The notes under the pieces are model-generated. The model worked only from the letters and a program-made list of their open reading frames with translations. It did no database searches and was not told the origin of the DNA. From contig CP075493.1 in NCBI GenBank assembly GCA_021613535.1, positions 15,810,001 to 15,874,000 of the forward strand: a stretch of DNA of 64,000 nt, given 5' to 3'. A program made the translations under genes and the position numbers. Source of the DNA: Adineta vaga. Its lineage: Eukaryota > Rotifera. Shown here in pieces: positions 36,406 to 48,659 of this stretch; within the stretch, counting starts at the first letter, position 1; each line of letters opens with the position of its first letter.

Positions 36406-36749
36406 AATAATAAAATACGTTCTCCTGTAACAGTCTTTTAAGCCAAAAAATAAAAGTTTTTTCTAAACTATTGACATTATGTTTAATAATAAAAGAAGAA
36501 TTTCTGCTTACAAAAAAAAACATGGAAATTTAAAAAGAATAATAGAAGAAAGAGAACGTAATAAAAGTCAGATAAGGCGATGATTGACTACTATCAAGAC
36601 GCTTTTTACCTTTATTTTTCCGAGAACATAAGACGTAATTTGATAAAGTAAGTTGTTTGAAATCATACAACATGAGAATGCGAGGTTTTTTATGAAGGCG
36701 ATAACGCAGTTTTACCATCTAAAGATCTGTTAGATTTTAGTTTGGATAT

Positions 36750-36776
36750 CTTGAGGGTGTGGGTGTAAGTGTGGGA
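36750..36776 (+). repeat. telomere-like half element
   Basis: CTTGAGGGTGTGGGTGTAAG with only the G-strand arm. It starts with the same TCTTGAGGGTGTGGG end as the copies at 40847 and 62616. Confidence 0.65.
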
Positions 36777-37010
36777 ATATAGTTATAAGGTGCATAACGA
36801 AGGGTGAATTGAGGAGTTAGTAAGCCTATTCATTTTATTATTTTTGTGTGATGCGGCCTGAGTCTTTCCTGTAATTTTTAGTCGATATATTTGAAAAAGA
36901 TACTAATATACCAGACGGCTGATGGTAGTTCAACTCCTTATCTCTCTCATCCCTACAATTTTTTTTCTTCACTAAAACACTAAGCAATACCTATTCAGAT
37001 CATGAGTGTT

Positions 37011-37513
37011 TAACCCTATGGCGCTGGATGTCCCATATATGAGACGACGACTTTTTTCATTATATAATCTGTATGAATATGACTTCAAATACAATTCTAC
37101 GCAAGTATTTGAGGAGTTCTATCTATCATGAGGATACAGGGATCAATAGTGATCATGGTTTTACAATAACTATGCATTGCTGAAGATAGAATAGTCGAGA
37201 CATAGCATCAAATTGAAACGCTTGTTTGGACAACAACACGACGTTTTTCGTTAAAGGTTAAAAACTCGAATAACGAACGAAGACACTGTCTTGTTTACAC
37301 TCATGCAACTCATGAGCCCAAGCACGAAACAGAAACTAGCTGTAAATGTAAAGAGCGTCATGTTGACTTACTCGTGTTACTATGTTTCGAAGTCTATCAT
37401 ACATTGAAACATGTTTAATAGGAATTATGTTGTAAAGAGCGAAGGTCATTGAGTCATGGGCATTCCAGTGATTGAGAAAGCCGTTTTTCCTCCAAAACGC
37501 ACGAAAGGGTTAA
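37011..37513. mobile_element. possible piggyBac-like MITE
   Basis: TTAA at both ends (37011-37014 and 37510-37513), followed inward by CCCTATGGCGCTGGATG on the left and CCCTTTCGTGCGTTTTG on the complement of the right. The ends agree at about 10 of 17 positions. TTAA targets are the hallmark of piggyBac. The short, imperfect match makes this tentative. Confidence 0.4.
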
Positions 37514-37642
37514 TCCCCAGACATTCGCAATTGTTTGACAACGTTCCGGTATTAATTCTAGATGACAACTAGAAACTCATCCGTGATTCGCTTCTTGAAC
37601 ATTACGCAGCTCTTGATATCCAATAGATTTACTTACAAAAGG

Positions 37643-37696
37643 GCGCAGGTGTGAATGTAAATGTTCTATTTATCACTCCCATCCCCATCCCCCAAT
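37643..37696. repeat. degenerate telomere-like dyad
   Basis: GGGCGCAGGTGTGAATG, spacer TAAATGTTCTATTTATCAC, then TCCCATCCCCATCCCCC. It is the most diverged member of the set. Confidence 0.45.
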
Positions 37697-37848
37697 GGTA
37701 TATTAGTAATTCAGGTCATTATTCCATCACTTGCCATCAGTTATTAAGACGTTTTACAATAATTATCATACTTCTTATTTTGAATCAAATATACCGATAT
37801 TTTCTATTTCATTTTAAAACAAACTTCTAATGAATACTACTGTTTAGA

Positions 37849-40756
37849 ATGAGTTACAAAGCTGCCAAGACCAGTGGTCGAAAACAACAGGCAATTTTGA
37901 ATGATTTATTGACCTTTGATGCACTCTCAGCGTCAGCTGCAACGCGTTTGCCGCATGATTGCTATATGATTCTTGTCGGTCACATTACCAGCCATGAAGA
38001 TTTTGACAGACTGACGAAAGCAGCCGGAAATCACGATGGATCAGATGATAAACAAGAATCAGCGAATACAAATTTCACAATGATGGAATCTGAAGAAATG
38101 GAGTATTTTTTGGAATCTGCAACTTTGCTTCGGAAAACAGCCGTCGGCGAGCTCACTAATGATCGTGAACACCGTTTTGTCTATGAAGATAATTTCAATC
38201 CTGCTCTGTTGACTATGGTAAAAAAGCAAGCATCATTTCAACAATTGAAGAAGGTTTGTCGTTACTATGAAAAGCAAAAAGACGTTGATACAGAGAAGGT
38301 CATGGCTGAACATCTATATCGAACTGAACAATCTGCTCCATACTTCAAAAATATGGGTTTATCATCAGACGATTCCCAAGGAGCGGCCTTGGCTCTATCG
38401 TTTTACACAGGCACCAAGAGTGAATTAGTTAGTCGTGATGCTAATATTATCGCACGTCACGCAAACGGAGAAGTTATCGAAAATAAAACCGTCGAAGAAA
38501 TGCATGAAGCAGCGGTTATTCTCTATTTTTTAGTTAAAGCACTTTCTAATATTCCTTACTATTGGGGTTATGTTACGAGAGCTGTTACCTTGACCGATGA
38601 AGAACTCAAACTCTATATACCCGGTTGCCTAGTTACATGGATTCAATTTAGCAGCTCAAAGAAAGGCAAAGAGGTCGCCGCGGGTTTTGATTTTAGTATG
38701 CGAAACACTGTTTTTAAACTCTATTCATTAACCGGCCGTCCAATAGGGCAATTTTCTAATTTCCAAAATGAAGATGAGGTATTATTTTTACCACATTCTA
38801 CATTTTTTGTCTTCAGACACGATACCGACTATCACGGTTCACAGCATATTATTTACATGAGGCAGGTCGAATTGGGTCTTTGCGAGTGGTCCGTTTTATG
38901 GGTGGATGATCGAATATTTCATGAAAAATGGCAAAATAAAAGCGATATGGAAAGTGCAGCTACGAGATCCATGAATTTAAATGTGCATTTTATCCCAAAA
39001 ACATCAACTGAAAGTGCTCTTTCATTTCTTCGATCACCTTTTGGACAACGTTTGAAAAACAAAGACAAATTTCGTATTGTAACAGACATGAATCGTGAAA
39101 ATGAAAAGCCCGTTCATAATGCAGGTGCACGATTCATTAAAGCTGTACGACGTCTTGGCTTTAAAAACGCATGTATGGTATTTACTAGTGATCAAAGAAA
39201 AGCAGAACAAATTCTTCGATCAGAATTAAATTCAACAGATTTGAGTCGTGTGGCAGTATCAGATAGAACTAAAGATCTACGATCTTTTGTGAATTTTGAG
39301 CAAACAGTCACAAATCCTCAACAATCAATCTTTAAACATTCAGACGAATCTGATAAGTTTCAACAGTCAACATATTCTAGTAAGTTGAGAGAGAGAGAGA
39401 GAGACAGATCTGATGAAGTTTTTTCTTATCAATGCCATCGCTAGTGAAATTTTCAGAGTAGTTCTGATTGTTCGATAAACTGATGTAACTAAATCTTCGT
39501 GTTTTGTAAACTCTGCAAAGTTAATTTAGATCAATTCCTTCATCAGGTACGTGAGCAGTGGAAGTATCACATCTACTCACTGAAAAGCTATTTTTATGGC
39601 TAGTTTTTCTTCAGACTTGTGGCTACTCAAAAATCTCATAGCATTCTACTATTACCTGATCATTAGCAATTTTTGTGCAAGATGACTTTATGAGGAATCA
39701 ATCTTTCTCATCTTTTTAATGACTTTAGAACATGAAACAAATTCACACAAAATGCTCAGCGCCACTTCAAACATGTATCAAGGAAGCAGTAGTAGTCAAT
39801 ACGACGAAACTCCTAATGAAACTGACTATGAAATGATGCATAATCGAATGAATACCAATATTGACATTTTAATAAGAAATTGTAAAATACGAAATTTGGC
39901 AGATAGTCGTGATAAGTAAGTATTCGTATGATAGATACCATCCTGAGGATGATTGTACTCTTTAAGCTATTCATTAACGTTTTATAATATCTCTCATTTA
40001 TGTGTAGTTGTGTTTTGCTTACAACTGGTTCTTTTAATCCTGTTCATCCTTATCATTTTCAAAGTCTTCTACGTGTCAAACAATATCTTGAAAATGAACA
40101 TCAGCCTCCATGGAATGTACTTGCAGGATACATCTCGCCAACACAGTATGTTTCTTTCAATTTATTTCTTCCATAATCGATATGTGTATAAATTCTTTGC
40201 TAGTGATTCTTATGTGCGTCAAAAATTGGGTGACCGCGCATGGATTCCAGCTAACAATCGATGTCGACTTTGCGAAGGTGCTATCGAGTATGAGAGTGAA
40301 GAAATATCATCTTGGATTCGTGTTTCTCATGGTGAAAGTGAATGGTCTGATGGATTTGTTGATTTTGGTCCTGTCACCGAAAATTTCAGAGATTTTCTTA
40401 ATAGCAAACTTGTTGGGCAAGGAAACATTTTCAAATATCCATTGCGTGTAGTTTATGTTTGTGGATTAGATCATTATAACAAATGTTCTTATGTTGAAAG
40501 TATGGCAAAACAGAAAAACATGGCGTGTGCTGTTGTTTTTCGCGTGGGATATGATGAAAAACAAATAAGTCGTTCAGTGAAAACAACAAGTGTCATTTAC
40601 ATCCCCTTATCAACGGAATGTAATAAAACTGCTGATGTAAGTTCAACCGCAATTCGACAATATTTTGAAAATCCAAATACTAGCAAGACACATATCGAAC
40701 GATATATATATCCTAATGTTCGTGATTACATGTGTAGAAAGTACGCAAAAAAATGA
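37849..40756 (+). CDS. ADP-ribosyltransferase / receiver-like / NMNAT-like fusion protein
   Basis: Four exons join in frame: 37849-39379, 39729-39915, 40008-40145, 40204-40756 (GT-AG introns, phases 1, 2, 2), giving 802 codons. Residues 1-175 are unassigned. About 180-325 is an R-S-E class mono-ADP-ribosyltransferase: R244 (Y-V-T-R-A-V), the S-S-S of Q-F-S-S-S-K-K-G at 268-270, and E308-D-E310 before V-L-F-L-P-H-S. About 346-470 looks like a response-regulator receiver fold: V-L-W-V-D-D (353-354), F-R-I-V-T-D-M (D413), A-C-M-V-F-T-S. After a Ser-rich linker, residues about 574-802 form an NMNAT/CTP-transferase-type domain: G-S-F-N-P-V-H586-P-Y-H589, G-Y-I-S-P-T-H, V-C-G-L-D-H-Y and V-S-S-T-A-I-R770. 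ARTs consume NAD and NMNATs make it from NMN and ATP. All catalytic motifs look intact. Without splicing, the first exon would end at a stop at 39442-39444. Confidence 0.8.
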
Positions 40757-40846
40757 AACCTTGAATTTAAAGTTTAATTCTTCTTTTAAATGATTTTAAG
40801 ACTATTTTATCTCTACTATATTTATCTAATAAAACATATTTTCTAT

Positions 40847-40918
40847 CTTGAGGGTGTGGGTATAGGTGTAGATAGGAGTGTGTGTATCATGCTTTCTCTT
40901 TATCCCTACCCACTCTCC
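40847..40918. repeat. telomere-like dyad
   Basis: TCTTGAGGGTGTGGGTATAGG on the left, CCCTACCCACTCTCCAA on the right, pyrimidine-rich spacer. It lies about 90 bp after the stop of the fusion gene, just past its AATAAA-like signal. Confidence 0.65.
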
Positions 40919-41000
40919 AATTGTGCATCGAAAAATGAATAAAAATATTAATTAGTTTCTTTTATTTCATTTTGAAGCAGATTATCACGAACATTATTTA

Positions 41001-42775
41001 TTAAAAATAAATTCGATTATCATTTTCTTTTAATTGTTGTCTGACTGCTACGGAAACTTCCTTGTTGAATGAAAGATCCAATGACTTAATTATCTATACA
41101 AAACAAAAAGAACAAGAAATCAGAGAGATAATAAGAGAATCAAGCTTACTTTATTATATTGTAAAGCATCAGCAAGAGATTGCGCACTGTCGTCTGTGAT
41201 TTTATTGTTAGAAAGAGACAATTGGATAAGTCCCTGTGGATCAGAAAAAAGATAACTATGAAAATGAAGAAAACAATGATATATTTACTGTGTTATTTTT
41301 TAATGCATCAGCTAAATATTGTGCACCAATGTTTCCGATATTGTTGGATGTGAGGTATAGTGTTTTGAGCATCTGTGTGCAGAGGAAAAAAGATTATCAT
41401 GCGAAAGGGAAATAAAAAAAAGATATGAATGTTACTGAATTATTTTGTAAAGCATCAGCAAGATATTGTGCGCCATCATCGCCAATTCCATTACTTGTCA
41501 GTACAAGTATGTTGAGCATCTGTGTGAAACAAAAAAATAATTAGAAGAAATATAAATAGGATAATTACTATGTTTTGTTGCAAGACATCAGCAAAATACT
41601 TCGCTCCAAGTGCTGTTATGTTATTTTTGTCAAGAGATAATGATTTCAGGATCTGTGCAAAAAATGGATCATGAATAAGGAATAAAAAATCGAAAATGAA
41701 AGTCACTGTATTATTTTGCAAAGCATAAGCGAGATGTTGTGCACCAATAGGTCCGATTTTATTGTAACCAATTTGTAACTGTTGAAGTTTCTATACTCAG
41801 AGCAAAAGCAATGCGTGTGTGAAAAATGTAAAACAATTAAATATTACCATGTTATTTCTTAGACTATCGGCAAGATATTGTGCACCTAGATCATCAATAT
41901 GATTGAGGGAGACATCTAATACAGTTAACTCCTAGATATACAGAATAGAATAGTTATGAAGACAGAATAACGCTCACTGCGCCATTTTGTAAGGCATTTG
42001 CGAGGTGTTTCACTCCATCATTCCCGATCTGAGTACTTGACAATTCAAGAGTGGTGAGTATCTGTATGAAAGAAAACAACACAAACAGAAAATAAAGAAG
42101 AGAAACAGAAAACAAAAGGTATAGTTGCCTTGTTCTGTTCTATTGCATCAGCGAGATGTTTAGCTCCAAGAACTCCAATTTTATTGTTTGCGAGATTTAA
42201 TGTGACCAGTTTCTGTCCAAAGAACAATAAGTGGATATTAAACAAAGAAAAGTGGATGACACCTACTGTGTTATATAGCAAAGCATCAGCAAGAGACTGC
42301 GCACCGCCTTCCGTAATTTTATTACTAGACAAGTACAAACCCATGAGTCTCTATGCATCAAGAAACGAATAGAAGTATGAAAAATGAGGAAAACAATGAT
42401 ATTCACTGTGTTATTTTTTAATGCATCAGCAAAATATTGTGCACCTATGTTTCCGACATTACTAGATATGAGGTAGAGTGTTTCGAGCTTTTGTGTGTAG
42501 AGTAAAAATAGATTATCATCAAAGAGAATTTAAAAAATAACATGAATGTTACTGTATTATTTTGTAAAGCATCAGCAAGATATTGTGCTCCATAGTCTCC
42601 GATTTTAGTGCCTTGGAGAACTAATGTTTTGAGCGTCTGTATGAAGACAACAAATGAATGTGAAATGGACAAAAAGAAAATACTTATTACCGGGTTATCT
42701 TGTATAGCTTCAGCAAGATGTTGTGCACCTTTATCACCAACAGCATTATAATTGATGCTCAGCGAAATGAGTGCC
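41001..42775 (-). CDS. leucine-rich-repeat protein, one LRR per 84-bp exon
   Basis: Twelve exons of 84 bp (28 codons), such as 41150-41233, 41289-41372, 41436-41519, 41569-41652 and 41707-41790, repeat at roughly 140-bp spacing up to about 42775, with introns of about 50-65 bp. A last exon at 41001-41093 ends in TAA. Each 84-bp exon encodes one ribonuclease-inhibitor/NLRC3-type unit, pattern L-x-x-L-x-L-x-x-N-x-I-x-x-x-G-A-x-x-L-A-D-A-L-x-x-N. The units I translated are free of stops. Such RNI-like LRRs form a curved binding scaffold. The 5' end is missing: between 42775 and the next gene's stop at 42979 I find no first exon or start codon. It may therefore be a 5'-truncated gene, or its start may lie in a small exon I cannot see. 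Confidence 0.8.
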
Positions 42776-42976
42776 TAGATATCAAGAGTATGAAACATTG
42801 CTGTTCTAAATCTTAATTGAAAACTAAACATAGAGTTTACGGATATACTTCATGATTTCATTACAGTTCTTTTTCTGTACATAAGTACAGTAATAAGATG
42901 TTTATATAGGATTACATAGAAATGCAATTAGGTCAACAATATGCTGTAACTTTCGTATGTTGTAGACTTATTTTCC

Positions 42977-43801
42977 TTAAGAGACTGAGTGAAGCAGATA
43001 TTCTCTTACGATATCTCGTATCGCCTGGTTTGCCACAATTTCCATGTCTTGATCAGTCAAATTGTTGAACGGCAACGCCATGAACTGTTGATTTTTGTTT
43101 TCCGCAATGAATTGTTCAAGTGCGGAATTATGGTATACGAGTGGTGAACCTAGCATGATAAGATATCACTTAGATAAACATCTAAGAACAATACAATGCA
43201 AAATGTCATTATCTTTTACAATTATTGTTAAGAATCGACAATAAATTTCGGTATCAATTAAAAGGAAACTTATTCCATAGAAGAGTATGAGCAACATTTT
43301 TCCTTTTAAATTTGAAAAATTTGAGAAGCATACCTGTTGTTGTATCACTCATATTTGTGGAAGTTGAGGTGATTGTACTCGTTGTCATTGTCGTATTCAT
43401 TACTATTCATCAAAAATAAACATAAACCTTCTTTTATCATGTTTCGTTATTTGAAAATTTTTAGAACAAAATTTCTCTATTTTGTTTCTCATAGAGAATG
43501 TCACTAGGATTATATTTTTTCTACATACTAGATTGTATTGGAGGACAGAGGTTTCTATCAATCATCGATGATGGATAACATCTAGGACGATCTCCACATC
43601 GACTGTGATGAATACATAGATGCGATCGATCTGAACATTTTAGTGAAGGTCCACATAGTTCAAGTTCAGCACAAAACGTATAAAGAAAGGCACAAATACC
43701 AACATTATTTGCACCAACCATAGGGAAGCACCCACAAGCACTATTACTCGAACATCTATCATATGGCGTCATGTTACGACATATTTGAGTGTTTACTCGA
43801 C
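42977..43801 (-). CDS. Cys-rich secreted-type protein with Ser/Thr linker
   Basis: Three exons join in frame on the minus strand: 43801-43529, 43402-43334 and 43149-42977 (stop TAA). The first encodes about 88 residues with 12 Cys (for example C-G-C-F-P, V-G-I-C-A-F, E-L-C-G-P-S-L-K-C-S-D, R-C-G-D-R-P-R-C). The second is a 23-residue Ser/Thr-rich linker. The third ends in L-T-D-Q-D-M-E-I-V-A-N-Q-A-I-R-D-I-V-R-E. The frame of exon one reaches beyond the acceptor without an ATG, so an upstream signal-peptide exon is expected. A candidate with ATG at 43968 (G-Y-F-I-F-I-L-L) exists, but its donor phase does not fit, so the start is unresolved. I do not recognise the family; a secreted or surface-attached role is inferred from the Cys content. 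Confidence 0.6.
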
Positions 43802-44025
43802 CTAGTACAAAACCAATCAGTGTACAGCAACAGGTAAAATCAAATAGCAAACAAACCTATCAAACTACAATGAAAAACATTTTATTCATCGAAAAATTGA
43901 AAATAAAACTAAAATTTCAAATACCTCAATAGAATAAAAATAAAATAACCTGATATTCTTCTTTCCATCAATAGATTAGATTTAAACGAGATAATATCTT
44001 GATGAAATCAATTTTTACTACTCGT

Positions 44026-44042
44026 AATATATATATATATAT
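44026..44042. repeat. (TA)n microsatellite
   Basis: About eight TA units. Confidence 0.9.
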
Positions 44043-44324
44043 AGTCATCGTGTATAGAAATAGTTTGAAAATAAAGAATTGGACTTTGTATAATCCTTTT
44101 GATAATTGAAAATACGATACTATTGTTTTTCATTCTATTAAAAGTAATCCTATAGTGACCATGTTATACGAGGATACAAATATGAGCGCATCCTCTTGAT
44201 CATCACCTTCAAGATACAGCGAACAACAAAGGAGATAATCAATCGTGAAGTTGTAAATAAAATAAGCACACATGAACTTCTAAGAAGATGTTTATGTTCC
44301 GTTAATTGTTCTCAGAGATGAGCA

Positions 44325-44700
44325 TTAAATGAATGCTGTGTGCGTACAGTGGCACGTTTTCGTACAATGCATACAATAATAACAATAGCTGAGATAATTG
44401 ACGAGAAAAGGAACAAATGCATGAAAAATAGTTAGTGGAGCATTATAGATATAAAGTGCAGACGATTGACGACGTTTTTTTGCTTCGAATATCATCGAGA
44501 ATATTTCGATGGAATGGATCATACACTAGAAAAGAAGAATTTTTTATTTCTGGTATAAAAGAATGACACGAACAACTTAGACAGTTTGTATCAAATAAAA
44601 AAATAGTCGTTTTCATCTCTTTGTAGGTGTAGAGATTCTCATTGCATAAAAACCTTTTCCTGTAATCAATGCGAGTTATTAGTATGCCATTGACAATCAT
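44325..44700 (-). pseudogene. GPCR fragment (TM4-TM5 region)
   Basis: Two overlapping minus-strand frames together give D-P-F-H-R-N-I-L-D-D followed by Y-N-A-P-L-T-I-F-H-A-F-V-P-F-L-V-N-Y-L-S. This matches the second-loop/TM5 pattern of the seven-TM receptor at 30-31 kb (Y-N-T-A-I-L-F-I-H-L-I-G-P-F-I-A-N-L). The frame must change at least once between them and there are no neighbouring helices, so it is a relic. Confidence 0.5.
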
Positions 44701-45300
44701 TTATAGAAACTAGAGTATCGATGTGTGTACGTCACGATAAAATTCAAAATGACAATTAAGAGATCATTTTTTGGACAATTCTCTTGTACTATTCAATAAG
44801 AAGTACAATATCTAAAAGTACAAAAACGAGAAAAGTCTGAAAAAAGATAGTGAAACAAAACTTTCATATTTGTATCATCTAAAATTGATTTAACTATGAG
44901 AAAGCGTGCAAAAAAACGTACGTCGTTCTCCATTATTATTTGATATACTAAACACGTGGCTATATAACTTGCATTTCATGAGGAATAAACATCACAACCA
45001 TATGTTGTATCATTTTCTTCACGTAAACTTCGATTGATATCGTTAATCTTTTCTATTCTCGAAATCTTTTCCAAAAAGAGTTTACAAGGACTGAACGTCC
45101 ATTTATGTTCGAAGTCGAATTAGGTAACTCATGAAAACATGTGACTTAGTTTTGATTCATTATATTCCAACGGATAATTGCATATATAAAAAAAAGTTCG
45201 CTCATTTTCTTGGTTAATATCCCTCCAAAATTGGAGGAAGATAATTAGCTTTCCAATGAACGGCATTATAATGTTAGATGCTAAATGAAAAAGAAATGCA
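44701..45300. other. spacer
   Basis: No gene seen between the GPCR relic and the decayed LRR array. Confidence 0.4.
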
Positions 45301-45339
45301 AATATTACCATTAAATCTCGTAGATTATCAGCGAAGCTC

Positions 45340-47765
45340 TTCTTTATATGTATCATAGTGTTAGGATAAAATAAAATTATGGTATTTGTCTGTAATAATA
45401 CTCTTAGATATTCTACACTTGGATTTCCTATTCGATTATGAGAAATATTCATTTGTTGAGGTGTCTAAAGATAATCAGAATATATGTATTAGCTGAAGAG
45501 AAATAAAAATATCTTTATTCATTTCCAATGCATTTGCAAGTTATTTTGTTCCTTCTGCTAAGATTTAATAAAGTTAATGTCTAATTATAGATGAATAAAT
45601 TGATTAGAATGAACGATTAGAACCGAATAATATTCACTGTGTTTCTCTCTGATGCGTCAGCAATATGTTCTGCTCTCCAAACTCCAATTTCATTCATGCT
45701 AAGGTTTAGTCTCAAAAGTATCTGTGTATGAAGTAGTACAACAGCCATTAGTCCTGCTCCATAATCGCCAATCTAATTATTGGTCAGATCGATTTCTACT
45801 AGTGTCTATAAATTAAGTATAAAATAAAAACATACGAGAGAATTGGATAATGAGAATTACTTTGTTGATTTTCAACATATTCGCAAGATATTTCCTTCTT
45901 TTAATTCCAATTCGAGTATTTTTCAATATAAATGTTGTTAATGTCTATTAAAAGAAAATCAGATAAAAATCCAAAAATTGAAATAGAGAGATCATGAGAA
46001 ATACTGTATTATCTTGTATGACGTCAGCAAGACTCTTAGTACCAGTTGCTCCGATTCGATTGTGGGAAAAAATCACTGTTTTTAGTATCTTTAAGTGTTA
46101 TATAAAGAAGAATGTATATTTGATCATACATATCAGAGTATTACCGTATTATCTCGTAATCCAGAAGCAAGTTTTTGTGCACCGTAGTCATAAATTACAC
46201 TTCTTTCTAAACACAATGTTATCAATCTCTATAAATAGAATAGATAGTAATATGCATTAGAAAAAGTAATAATAAAAATAATTTACAGTATTATTTCTTA
46301 AGATATCATCAAGATAATCTATTGCATATTCTGATAGAAAAATCTTTATCATATTCATTACAGAAAGTGTCTGTATATGCAAATGAAAGAATAGAATTTT
46401 TTCGAACATTACTGGATGATTGCTAATGATGGAAATAAAATATTCGATTGTATATCTTTCGTAATTATTTCAAGGTTTAGTTCCAAAGTAGTAAATGTCT
46501 ATATATGAATTGAAATAGTATCAAAGAAAGATTTTGAAGAGTAGAAATTCACTTGATCAGTTTGTAATCTGATACCTGTTTCTTAACACAAGTATCTGCT
46601 TTTGTAAATTATGCCTAAATCTAACGTTTCTAGAGTCTGCATATAAAAGAGATTGTAAAAATGTGAGATATTTTATATTTTACTACTAACTGTATTGTAT
46701 TTTAATCCACCCAAAAGTATTTTTATTTCATTTTTATCTGATACATTTGCATTGAGATGTAGTATTTTTAGTGTCTGTTTAAAAAGCGAATGATATGTAC
46801 AAGTTCGAATAAAAGAGACAAAGTGAAAGTTACTGTGTTTGTTCGCAAAAGATCAGGAATATATTGTGCGCGTCTGTTGAATTGATGTCAATTCTATTAA
46901 GAAATACTTTAGAAATAGTCTAGACGAACGATACAGTATAAGAAAAAGTAACGAATAATATAATATTAATTTGAGAAACATCAGCGAAGTACATCATTTG
47001 TTCATCTCGAATATTATTATTGTGTAGTTGGATTTAATTGATTGTCTAAATGTAGAATAGACAATCGATAAGATTGAAATAATGAGGAACTATGAGTAAC
47101 TGTATTGTTCCGTAAAGCATCGATAATATACTTGACGCTTTCAGTGTTAAGACGAATGTTGTTCAATGAAAATTTGATTAATGACTATAACAATAAGACA
47201 TCGAACGTTGCTTATATCATTTTTTATTCGGTTCGCCGCTCCAACAACTTTATCGCAAGAATTCCTATTTAGTTCAAGATACACTTTGATCAGAGTATGT
47301 TGTAAAAATTCAAATAAATATTCTGCTCTAAGAATATCAATTCGATTAGAATTAAGATTGAGTGTCGTAAGAATCTGTGTATGCACAAAAAAAAATTACC
47401 AGATTTTCTCGTAATGCCAAAGCGAGATATCGTGCACCATATGGTCTCCAATTTTGAGCGTCTAGATATCACAAAATGCCTCGCACAGCGGATACATTCC
47501 GTTGTCTCCTATTCTGTTCCATCCGCAATGTCTAGTACTGTAAGTGTCTATGTAAAGTAGCAAAATTGAATAGAAACTATAGAAGAGAATAATAATGACT
47601 TTGTTAGTTTTTAACATCTGAGCTATATACTGAACTCCTTTCGCATCAATACGATTTAAACAAAGAGTTAAAAGATTATTTGGTTCTTGTTAAATGCATG
47701 GAGAAGATACTGTATGTCGCAATCATTTATACAAAGGCAAGAGAGATCTAGTTCGATAAGTGTCT
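45340..47765 (-). pseudogene. decayed LRR exon array
   Basis: About seventeen degenerate versions of the 84-bp LRR exon can be followed at about 120-150-bp spacing, on the same strand as the intact array at 41-42.8 kb. Clearer units lie near 45370-45470 (M-N-I-S-H-N-R-I-G-N), 45640-45725, 46000-46095 and 47290-47390 (L-N-S-N-R-I-D-I-L-R-A-E-Y-L). Many have lost the L-A-D-A-L segment, acquired stops or lost splice sites. Together with the F-box relic upstream (48.0-48.7 kb) this looks like one former F-box/LRR-type gene in advanced decay. Confidence 0.65.
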
Positions 47766-48016
47766 GTATATGAATATCGTTTTGAAAAAGATATCTTTAT
47801 TTTTCCTTATAAAAAACGTTGAACATAGTAATAAAGCATCATATTTAGAACTAAATTTAATCAACCTTCTTTTTTATTAAATAATTACTTACATCGATGA
47901 CACTTTTTTTTGTTAAATCGTTAAATTAAATGATAACCATTGTTTTTATATAAGATTACATAGATCGAACCGCAGCCTTAGTAGTAGTAGTGGTCAGTAT
48001 CATTCATTGGTACTGT

Positions 48017-48655
48017 TTAAAGGGAAATAGCTGAACGACCTAAAACCCATTCACAAACGGTAAACCAACATTTATCATCAAGCCAAAATGGTACTTCAAA
48101 CGGAGCTATGAGCGAGGGAAGGTCAATCATATCGTTTGATGGAATTCCGAGGGTAACGAAGAATTTTATTACTAAATGAGCTAATTTACATTGACTAGGC
48201 CATGTCATATCGTTGGCACTGTAATAAAATTGTTCCCAACATAGTTTCTGAAGATTTGATTCCATAATCTATGATGCGAACTTATAATGTTTTAAATGCC
48301 ATGGTGAATAGTGAGATCAGTTGTTTGTAATTTATGTTTTCGAAAAGAATTTCTAAACTTTCGCCTTTCGAATCATGAACGGTCAAATATCGAAGTCGTG
48401 TAAATCGAATGTCAGACTTATGAAACAATTCCTTAAATAGTCTAGACCATCCGGAATGAGATGTAGTGTATGTGGTGGTGGAAACAACATAGCACTCATC
48501 TTAAATTCAAGTTTAAATTGTTTATATTGATACGCAATAGTACGAAGTCATGTGCAAACACGACCAATTCTATATACTATCGTTCGAACATCACAATAAT
48601 CAAATATGTGATGAAGTATTTCGACAGGTAGTTTGGTTAGATATGCGTTTTCCAT
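48017..48655 (-). pseudogene. F-box protein pseudogene
   Basis: From ATG 48655 the frame gives L-P-V-E-I-L-H-H-I-F-D-Y-C-D-V-R-T-I, a canonical F-box start. An in-frame TGA follows after V-C-T, where R-L-R-T-I-A continues (an Arg CGA to TGA change would explain it). At least one frameshift occurs before G-W-S-R-L-F-K-E-L-F, after which R-F-T-R-L-R-Y-L-T-V and a later 82-codon frame (48017-48265, A-N-D-M-T-W-P-S-Q-C) continue. F-box proteins are SCF ubiquitin-ligase substrate adaptors. Confidence 0.7.
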
Positions 48656-48659
48656 GGAA

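Larger units (their letters stand above)
33911..37848. other. intergenic, AT-rich
   Basis: No convincing gene. It holds three telomere-like tracts (36341-36405, 36750-36776, 37643-37696) and a putative piggyBac-like MITE (37011-37513). Short minus-strand frames at 34819-35049 and 36530-36718 have no recognisable features. Confidence 0.5.

Noticed and set aside
39953-40203. Membrane-like N-terminus (hydrophobic residues) of the frame 39953-40756
   Set aside because: It reads through two introns in the wrong frame. The spliced exons give the NMNAT-type motif instead.
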